Shown: positions 58,474-64,000 of the stretch, in pieces
Layout: each line of letters opens with the position of its first letter
Numbering within the stretch: the first letter of the stretch is position 1
DNA from: Bog-756 sp963699105
GTDB taxonomy: Bacteria; Actinomycetota; Acidimicrobiia; Acidimicrobiales; RAAP-2
Reading direction: 5' to 3'
Length of the DNA: 64,000 bases
Assembly (NCBI GenBank): GCA_963699105.1
Contig: CAVOTI010000005.1
Location: 682,001 to 746,000, forward strand
Position numbers and translations under genes: made by a program
Notes under the pieces: generated by a model
The model's database searches: none
What the model was told of the DNA's origin: nothing
What the model saw: only the letters and a program-made list of their open reading frames with translations

Positions 58474-59724
58474 TCAGTCGGTTGTCTGGAATCGGACGGG
58501 AGCGTGTCGATAACCGGCGTGTTTGTTCGATCTGGTGCGCTCGGCCTTTCCAGCCGGCTGGACCCGCACGGCGCGGTCGAGCAGGCCATCGAAGACCAGC
58601 GCCATCTCGAGGCGGGCCAAGCCGGCGCCGAGGCAGAAGTGGCTGCCGACCCCGAAGCTCAGGTGTGGATTCGGTCTCCGACGGATGTCGAATGTCAGAG
58701 GATCGACGAACACCCGCTCGTCGAAGTTGGCCGATTGCCACCACAAGACGACCTTGTCACCAGGACGCATGATCTGGCCGTGGCGTTCTATCTGCTGGGT
58801 GGCGGTGCGGCGGTTGTAGATGGTCGACGACGCCCACCGCAGCATCTCCTCGATGGCTGAAGGCAGCAGTGTGCGATCGGACCGGAGCATCTCCCAGTCG
58901 GCGGACCGATCCATCAGAGCCAGCATCCCGGCCGTGATCGAATTCCGGGTGGTCTCGCTCCCGGCCGCCACCAGAAGGTGGAAGAACATCTGTTGCTCTT
59001 GCTCGGTCATGCGGCCGCCAGGTTCGGCCCCATCGGGCAGGTCGGTGTTGGCCACAACAGACATGATGTCGTCAAGCGGACATCGGCGTTTCTCCTCGAG
59101 CAATCGGACGGAGTAGGCCGACACGGCCGCGCCTGCCTCTTGAGTCCTCGCCGACGTCTCTCCCGGATCGTGATCGTCGTAGTCGAGCGTGGCATCGGCC
59201 CAGTCGAGGAGGAAGTGACGATCGTCCTGGGGAACGCCCAGGAGAGATGAGACGGCTTGCAATGGCAATTCGGCGGCGACGTCGGTGAGGAAGTCGCACG
59301 ACCCGCCCTCGATGGCGGCGTCGAGGATCTCCCCACACCTCGCCCTCAGAGCGGCTTCGAGAGCCCTGAGCTGTCTCGGGCTCACTGACGGCGTGACCAG
59401 CCGCCGGATGTGGTGGTGGCGGGGGTCATCCTGCATGTTGAAGAGCACTCCCGCCGCTACGCCGGCCGGCAGATCTTCGATCAGGGTCCCGCCGCCGGGC
59501 CGATCGCCGCCCCGCTCCGATGAGAACAGGTCGGGGTTCTTGGCGGCCCACGCCACGTCCTCGTGCCGGGTCAGGCACCAGAACCCCTCACCGCCGGGCG
59601 TGGTGGCCGTAGGTTCGTGCCAATACACCGGTGCAGAATCCCGAAGGTGCCTGAAGGCCAGGTGAGGTGGCCCGTCGGCAAAGCTGTCAGGGTCGGTGAG
59701 GTCAATGTCGCTAACGCCGGTCAT
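58474..59724 (-). CDS. Cytochrome P450
   Basis: A 416-residue P450 starting MTGVSDIDLTDPDSFADGPP. The I-helix motif AAGSETTRNSI keeps the acid-alcohol pair, the K-helix is EEMLRWASS and the heme loop is FGVGSHFCLGAG with Cys364. The FWCLTRHEDVAWAAKNPDLF and LFNMQDDPRHHHIRRLV blocks put it near the CYP125/142/124-like group of actinobacteria, like the P450 at 7397. It is not one of the four close paralogues. It stands alone: the upstream gap to the DAO gene (59725-59989) is divergent and should hold its promoter. Confidence 0.9.
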   Translation of the reverse strand: MTGVSDIDLTDPDSFADGPPHLAFRHLRDSAPVYWHEPTATTPGGEGFWCLTRHEDVAWAAKNPDLFSSERGGDRPGGGTLIEDLPAGVAAGVLFNMQDDPRHHHIRRLVTPSVSPRQLRALEAALRARCGEILDAAIEGGSCDFLTDVAAELPLQAVSSLLGVPQDDRHFLLDWADATLDYDDHDPGETSARTQEAGAAVSAYSVRLLEEKRRCPLDDIMSVVANTDLPDGAEPGGRMTEQEQQMFFHLLVAAGSETTRNSITAGMLALMDRSADWEMLRSDRTLLPSAIEEMLRWASSTIYNRRTATQQIERHGQIMRPGDKVVLWWQSANFDERVFVDPLTFDIRRRPNPHLSFGVGSHFCLGAGLARLEMALVFDGLLDRAVRVQPAGKAERTRSNKHAGYRHAPVRFQTTD

Positions 59725-59989
59725 CACCTGGCCTTCGGTAGATCGGTCAGCCGTGATCCATGTCTAGCTGATTTACCACGGTCGCTCGGCCCGATGGAGT
59801 TGCTGCTCGAGGATCCCCCTACTGATCGAAGGGGCGCTCTCGTAGCCTGCAGTGCTGCCGGGTCACGTCGCCGATCTGGGGGCCGGGAATCGGCAACCGA
59901 CGGGGCGGGCATCGCCACCGTCGACCGCTGGTCCGGGGGTTCCATAGGCTTGGCCGTCCTGAACTTCTCAGGGTGGACGAGGAACAGCC

Positions 59990-61090
59990 ATGCGCATCGG
60001 GGTGATCGGAATCGGCGTGGTCGGCGCCAGCGTCGGTTGGCATCTGGCCGAGCGCGGCATCGACGTGGTGATGGTCGACGCCGGACGACCCGGAGAGGGG
60101 GTCACCAACTGGAGCTTCTCGTGGGTCAATGCTTCCAACAAGACCGAGACCAAGGAGTATTTCGACCTCAACGTCGCCGGCGTGGCCGCCCATGGGCATC
60201 TGGCCGCCACCATCGGCCCCGGAGACTGGTGGCATCCCAGCGGGCACATTCGGTGGTCCGAAGATTCCTTAGGAGCCGAGCAGCTCCAGGATCAGGTCGA
60301 CCTCCTCACGTCGTGGGGATACGACGCCACGGTCTGGGAAGCCGACCGGGCACGGCGCCTCCTCGAACCCGAAGTGAAATTCCCCTCGGACGACACGCCG
60401 GTGGCCGTGTTCCGTGACGAGGGCTGGGTCCACGGACGATCGCTCGTCGATCGCCTGGTGAGCGAGGCCGAAAGCCGCGGAGCAGAGGTATGCGTCGGCA
60501 GCCGGGTGGTAGGGATCAGCCTCGGGGACGGCCGGACCAGTGAAATTGTCCTGGCCGGCGGCCGGAAGTTGCAAGTGGACGGGGTGGTGAATGCGGCTGG
60601 TCCTGCCGGTGCCGATGTCTCCGCCCTCGTCGGTCGGGATCTGCCCATGCGGGACGAACCGGGGTTGGTGGCCAGGCTGCAGGGTGGAGAGGTTCCGATC
60701 CGTCGGGCCATGCACGCGCCCCACGTCGAGTTGCGTCCCGACGGCCGAGATCTCGCGGTGGCCCACAGCCGGGAGGTCGACGCACTGGTCGACCCCGGCC
60801 AGAACCCAGCGGAACTTGCCGTGCGCCTCCATCGGCTCGCCGTCGACGTGGTGCCGGCTCTGGGCCCGTCCCAGGTGGTCGGGGCCAGGGTGGCGATGCG
60901 CCCGATACCCGACGACGGATTCCCGTCGGTCGGTGCCGTAGACGGCCTGACCGGGTACTTCGAGGCGATCACCCACAGCGGCATCACCCTTGGAATCATC
61001 GTCGGTCGTCTCCTGGCCCGGGAGATCGCCGAAGGCACCGTCGACGATCTGGTCAGGACCTTCAGGCCGGGACGCTTCCCCAGTCACTGA
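59990..61090 (+). CDS. FAD-dependent oxidoreductase (DAO family)
   Basis: A 366-residue protein with the Rossmann dinucleotide motif at the start, MRIGVIGIGVVGASVGWHLA, and the acid at the end of strand 2 in VVMVDAGRPGEG. The middle reads AVFRDEGWVHGRSLVDRLVS and VVNAAGPAGADVSALVG, and the end GYFEAITHSGITLGIIVGRL is the second FAD contact typical of glycine/D-amino-acid oxidases. AGGAA precedes the ATG. The family oxidises amines or amino acids. The substrate is unknown; no partner gene is adjacent. Confidence 0.87.
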   Translation: MRIGVIGIGVVGASVGWHLAERGIDVVMVDAGRPGEGVTNWSFSWVNASNKTETKEYFDLNVAGVAAHGHLAATIGPGDWWHPSGHIRWSEDSLGAEQLQDQVDLLTSWGYDATVWEADRARRLLEPEVKFPSDDTPVAVFRDEGWVHGRSLVDRLVSEAESRGAEVCVGSRVVGISLGDGRTSEIVLAGGRKLQVDGVVNAAGPAGADVSALVGRDLPMRDEPGLVARLQGGEVPIRRAMHAPHVELRPDGRDLAVAHSREVDALVDPGQNPAELAVRLHRLAVDVVPALGPSQVVGARVAMRPIPDDGFPSVGAVDGLTGYFEAITHSGITLGIIVGRLLAREIAEGTVDDLVRTFRPGRFPSH

Positions 61091-61185
61091 CCCGGGTCCG
61101 ACCGGGTGGCGGGGACGGGCCGGCGACCGCTGCCCGTCCGCCATCCGGCCCCTCGGGCCGCACCCTGTCCTCTAGCGTCATCCGG

Positions 61186-61896
61186 ATGGAGGAGGAGATC
61201 GATTGGGACCAGGAGGCTGATCGCTGGGCCGCCTGGGCCCGCACACCGGACCACGATGCCTACTGGCAGTACCGGGACGCGTTCTTCGACCAGATCGTGC
61301 CCCGGCGGGGGTGGTGCACGGTCGAGCTGGGATGTGGCGAGGGTCGAGTTGCCCGCGATCTGCAAGAGCGCGGGCATCGGGTGGTGGCCATCGATCGCTC
61401 CCGGCGACTTCTGCACTACGCCAAGGACGCCGACCCGACCGGCACCTATCTCCTGGCCAACGCGGCCCGGCTGCCCATCGCCGACGCCAGCTGCGACCTC
61501 GTGGTGGCCTACAACTCGCTCATGGATGTGGCCGACATGCCTGCCACCGTCGTCGAGGCAGCCCGGGTGCTGCAGAGGCGAGGCCGCTTGTGCGTTTGCG
61601 TCACCCATCCATTGAGTAACGCTGGTGGGTTCCCCACCTCCGAGCCGGAGTCGGTGTTCGAGATCACCGGGTCCTACTTCGGGCGCCGACGGTTCGAGGA
61701 GACGTTCGAACGGGACGGGCTGACCATGACCTTTCGGGGTTGGAGCACGGCATTGGAGGATTACATGCGGGCCTTCGAGAGTGCCGGACTGTTGGTCGAG
61801 GCACTTCGGGAGCCGCGGCCGTTGGCCGCCGACGGCCGCCACGCCCCTTGGCATCGAATACCGATGTTCCTCACCGTGCGAATGGTCAAACCGTGA
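61186..61896 (+). CDS. SAM-dependent class I methyltransferase
   Basis: A 236-residue protein. The SAM-binding motif I is VELGCGEGRVARDLQERGH; the acid of motif II is in VVAIDRSRRLLHY; motif III-IV is ADASCDLVVAYNSLMDVADM. The C-terminal part has GRLCVCVTHPLSNAGGFP. A TAGCGT -10-like box ends about 10 bases before the ATG and no ribosome-binding site is present, so the message may be leaderless. Substrate unknown. It follows the DAO gene by 95 bases on the same strand and is convergent with the ABC permease gene. Confidence 0.88.
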   Translation: MEEEIDWDQEADRWAAWARTPDHDAYWQYRDAFFDQIVPRRGWCTVELGCGEGRVARDLQERGHRVVAIDRSRRLLHYAKDADPTGTYLLANAARLPIADASCDLVVAYNSLMDVADMPATVVEAARVLQRRGRLCVCVTHPLSNAGGFPTSEPESVFEITGSYFGRRRFEETFERDGLTMTFRGWSTALEDYMRAFESAGLLVEALREPRPLAADGRHAPWHRIPMFLTVRMVKP

Positions 61897-61928
61897 AACA
61901 CCCGTAGCCAGCCGGGTGCCCGAGCCGT

Positions 61929-62705
61929 TCAGGCGTGCCTGTATCGAAGGACGGCCACCGGCGCCAAGGTCCCGATGATGAGGGCGGACCAAACCAGGGC
62001 CGGGACGAGATCGCCCGTGGACCCGACGAGCACGGATCGGACCGCATCGACCATGGGCGTGATCGGCTGGTACTTGGCGAAGGGTTGGAGCCAACCCGGC
62101 ATGGTCCCGACCGGGACGTAGGTGCTGGAGATGAAGGCGAACACGAATGCGATCATCGACATGCCCTGCGCCGCTTGACTGTTGGGCGCAGCCAGGCCGA
62201 TGACAATGAACACCACAGTGAACACGACGCCGTAGAGCAAGCAGAGGCCCAGGGCCGCCAAACCCTGCACAACGCTGCCCTCCAGGCGAAACCCGAAGGC
62301 GAATCCGAACGCCGCAGTGGCACAAATCGACCAGGCGTTGGTACTCGAGTCAGCCATGGTCCGCCCCAGCACCAGCGCACGCCGGGGTATGGGAAGCGAA
62401 AGGAGCCGGTCGGTGAAGCCCTGCACGCGGTCCTCGGCCACCGCCACGGCGATGCCACCACCGGTGAAGAGCACGATGGTGGCGACGTATCCGGGCACCA
62501 GGTAGTACACGTAGCTCGAAGCCCCGGTGGTGACAGCACCTCCGAAGACGAAACGGAAGCTGAACAGGAACAGCGCCGACTGGACGATACCCATGCCGAG
62601 CAGGCCGGGAGTCCGGAAGTACTTCCGCAATGCCCGCCGGCTGACTTCGAGACTGGCTCGGCCCGCACCGGGCCCCGCCACTGGGGTGGTGATCGACTGG
62701 GTCAT
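61929..62705 (-). CDS. ABC-2 type transporter permease (DrrB-like)
   Basis: A 258-residue membrane protein with about six hydrophobic segments, for example GMGIVQSALFLFSFRFVFGG, GYVATIVLFTGGGIAVAVAE and MSMIAFVFAFISSTYVPVG. The early loop AEDRVQGFTDRLLSLPIPRR and the PGWLQPFAKYQPITPMVDAV stretch are typical of DrrB-like exporters. Its ATG overlaps the stop of the ATPase gene (ATGA), so the two form one transporter. Such exporters move drugs or lipids out of the cell. The substrate cannot be told from the sequence. Confidence 0.9.
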   Translation of the reverse strand: MTQSITTPVAGPGAGRASLEVSRRALRKYFRTPGLLGMGIVQSALFLFSFRFVFGGAVTTGASSYVYYLVPGYVATIVLFTGGGIAVAVAEDRVQGFTDRLLSLPIPRRALVLGRTMADSSTNAWSICATAAFGFAFGFRLEGSVVQGLAALGLCLLYGVVFTVVFIVIGLAAPNSQAAQGMSMIAFVFAFISSTYVPVGTMPGWLQPFAKYQPITPMVDAVRSVLVGSTGDLVPALVWSALIIGTLAPVAVLRYRHA

Positions 62706-63736
62706 CTCGCCGTGTCAGTCTGGACGGCACCGGAGGCCGTCGGTGGATCGTCACCAGTGAGGGCCAAGAACACCTCGTCGAGGGTCGGACGGCGCAATCC
62801 GATCTCGTCAACCGTGACGGCCGCCTGGTCGAGGCCATGGATGGTGGCGGCCAGTTGGCTCAGGCCGTCGGTGGCCCGGGCATGGGCCCGTCTACCGGCA
62901 TGGTCTACTCTGACCTGATCGTTGGTCACCTGGCCCAGTATCTGAGCGACGGATGAGAGCCGGGACGGGTCGGCCAGTACCACCTCGATGACGTCGCCCC
63001 CGATACTGGCCTTGAGGTTGCCGAGTGTTTCCGATGCGATCGCCCGGCCGTGGTCGATGACGACGACGTGATCGGCCAGCTCGTCGGCCTCGTCGAGGTA
63101 GTGGGTGGTCAATACGACGTCGGTACCTTCGGCCACCAGGTTTCGGACGGCATCCCACACCTCGCCGCGGCCGGTGGGATCGAGACCGGTGGTCGGCTCG
63201 TCGAGCAACAGGAGGCGCGGCGCTCCCACCAGACTGGCGCCGAGGTCCAGCCGGCGGCGCTGGCCTCCCGAGTAGGTGCCGGCCCGTCGGTCAGCGACTT
63301 CATCCAGACCGAGTTGCTCGATCACCATCGACGCCGCCCGATCGGCGGCTTTCTTGGGGTGTCCGAAAAGCCGGGCGGTCATCACCAGGTTCTCCCGTCC
63401 GGTCATGGTGGGTTCGACGGCGGCGTACTGGCCGGCGAGGCCGATGTCACGGCGGACGGCCAAGGGGCTGCCGACGACGTCGTTGCCCCGTACTCGCAAT
63501 GTTCCGCCCGAGGGCTCGATCAGGGTGGCCAGGGTCCGCACGAAGGTGGTTTTGCCGGCACCGTTCGGACCGAGGACCGCCACCACCTCGCCCGGCGGGG
63601 CCACCAGGTTCAACCCGTCGAGGGCGGTGACCTTTCCGAATCGGACGGTGAGGTCGGTGGCCTCGATGAGGGGAGCACTCTGACCCACCCCGGGGCCGGA
63701 GCCGGAACGGGAAGTCGTGGACGTGAAGGCGCTCAT
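62702..63736 (-). CDS. ABC transporter ATP-binding protein (DrrA-like)
   Basis: A 344-residue ATPase from the ATG at 63736, with GGGAAGAAG upstream; a longer frame to 63799 crosses the promoter. Walker A is LGPNGAGKTTFVRTLATL, the signature YSGGQRRRLDLGASLVG, Walker B LLLLDEPTTGLDP and the switch His in TTHYLDEADEL. The C-terminal domain (about residues 230-330) ends RRPTLDEVFLALTGDD, as in DrrA. It powers the permease encoded downstream. The divergent PadR gene and the repeats between them suggest PadR control. Confidence 0.92.
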   Translation of the reverse strand: MSAFTSTTSRSGSGPGVGQSAPLIEATDLTVRFGKVTALDGLNLVAPPGEVVAVLGPNGAGKTTFVRTLATLIEPSGGTLRVRGNDVVGSPLAVRRDIGLAGQYAAVEPTMTGRENLVMTARLFGHPKKAADRAASMVIEQLGLDEVADRRAGTYSGGQRRRLDLGASLVGAPRLLLLDEPTTGLDPTGRGEVWDAVRNLVAEGTDVVLTTHYLDEADELADHVVVIDHGRAIASETLGNLKASIGGDVIEVVLADPSRLSSVAQILGQVTNDQVRVDHAGRRAHARATDGLSQLAATIHGLDQAAVTVDEIGLRRPTLDEVFLALTGDDPPTASGAVQTDTAR

Positions 63737-63782
63737 CGTTCTTCTTCCCGGCTGTTCCGCATCGAGGTATAGTTTCATATTT

Positions 63783-63839
63783 ACTAGTTTAGTGTCCACT
63801 ATTCTTTATATATCTAGTCCGTGATCAACTAGTACAGTG
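63783..63839. promoter_or_regulatory. A/T-rich divergent promoter with ACTAGT repeats (likely PadR sites)
   Basis: In the gap between the ABC ATPase (minus) and PadR (plus) genes, ACTAGTTTAGTG (63783-63794) and ACTAGTACAGTG (63828-63839) form a spaced direct repeat matching at 10 of 12 positions. A weaker copy, TCTAGTCCGTGA, lies between them. The stretch 63773-63820 is much richer in A/T than the rest of the window and includes TATATATC. PadR proteins often bind such ACT-containing repeats in front of drug-export genes. Confidence 0.55.
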
Positions 63840-63863
63840 GCGAACTCGGACTACCCTTGAGCC

Positions 63864-64000
63864 ATGAGTTCCGAGCTCCGCCCGTCACCGCTCGGGTTGG
63901 CCGTGCTTGGCCTGCTGCAGGTCGGGCCGCTTCACCCCTACGGGCTCCAACGCCTCATCAAGCTGTGGGGCAAGGACCAGGTCGTGAACGTCGGACAGCG
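63864..64000 (+). CDS. PadR family transcriptional regulator, cut by window end
   Basis: The first 45 codons are in the window: MSSELRPSPLGLAVLGLLQV, GPLHPYGLQRLIKLWG, then KDQVVNVGQ. LGLAVLGLLQVGPLHPYGL is the winged-helix start typical of PadR proteins. The rest lies outside. It is divergent from the DrrAB-like exporter and is its likely repressor, released by a drug-like ligand. Confidence 0.85.
   Translation, partial: MSSELRPSPLGLAVLGLLQVGPLHPYGLQRLIKLWGKDQVVNVGQ

Noticed and set aside
1..64000. CRISPR arrays, tRNA, rRNA, insertion sequences or phage genes
   Set aside because: No spaced direct repeats of CRISPR type, no clover-leaf sequences with CCA-type ends and no transposase or integrase motifs were found on reading both strands. 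Absence by eye is not a formal search.

Overview
This is a GC-rich (clearly above 60% G+C) chromosomal window of an actinobacterial type. The pointers are frequent GTG/TTG starts, ATGA/GTGA overlaps between genes, many TetR regulators, F420-type oxidoreductases (LLM and PPOX families), an NDMA-type alcohol dehydrogenase, many cytochromes P450, a DUF6582-like protein, a DUF6458-like protein and the 54-residue 'hydrophobic protein'. No rRNA, tRNA, CRISPR array, transposase, integrase or phage gene was seen. A soil or aquatic member of Acidimicrobiia or a related lineage fits, but the species cannot be told from the sequence alone.

Layout. 1-2.2 kb: a degraded margin with a frameshifted GNAT gene, remnants of an ECF sigma factor and a deazaflavin-dependent nitroreductase, a lipoprotein and a [3Fe-4S] ferredoxin. 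2.3-24.6 kb: a first catabolic region with an F420 oxidoreductase, epoxide hydrolase, D-aminoacylase-like and ACMSD-like amidohydrolases, four P450s, NDMA-type ADH, two SDRs, TetR, acyl-CoA dehydrogenase, enoyl-CoA hydratase, Rieske oxygenase, carboxymuconolactone-decarboxylase-like protein, acyl-CoA ligase and a DODA-type extradiol dioxygenase. 24.7-29.9 kb: a mixed stretch with a secreted seven-repeat propeller protein, uracil-DNA-glycosylase-like protein, PPOX protein and two TetR genes. 30.0-53.0 kb: a second catabolic region with an acyl-CoA ligase, TetR, four SDRs, a fused alpha/beta 2-oxoacid dehydrogenase E1, acyl-CoA dehydrogenase, amidohydrolase, cyclase, Baeyer-Villiger monooxygenase, second Rieske oxygenase, SnoaL-like protein, two P450s, class II aldolase, ABM monooxygenase, alpha/beta hydrolase, a TetR, phosphotransferase and enoyl-CoA hydratase. 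53.1-57.4 kb: a P-loop kinase, DoxX-like protein, histone H1-like Lys/Ala repeat protein, a topoisomerase IB remnant and small stress or membrane proteins. 57.5-64 kb: an alpha/beta hydrolase, seventh P450, DAO-type oxidoreductase, methyltransferase and a DrrAB-like ABC exporter divergent from a PadR gene cut by the window end.

How the genes work together (inference). The two catabolic regions carry all steps needed to oxygenate a hydrophobic, probably alicyclic or polycyclic, carbon skeleton (P450, Rieske oxygenase, Baeyer-Villiger enzyme), oxidise alcohols (SDR, ADH), open rings (epoxide hydrolase, cyclase, extradiol dioxygenase, hydrolases), activate acids with CoA and shorten them by beta-oxidation. 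A shared palindrome-like element, ACCGACCGGT with variants, lies just upstream of the -10 box in three divergent promoters at 33.9, 39.5 and 42.4 kb. It suggests one TetR regulon in the second region, with the TetR at 31.7 kb the nearest candidate regulator. Four of the seven P450s are close paralogues.

Data quality. At least nine otherwise well-conserved genes are each split by one or two small indels, most in G/C runs of 3-5 bases. This looks more like residual sequencing error than wholesale gene decay. The ECF, nitroreductase and topoisomerase IB fragments lack larger pieces and are probably true remnants.
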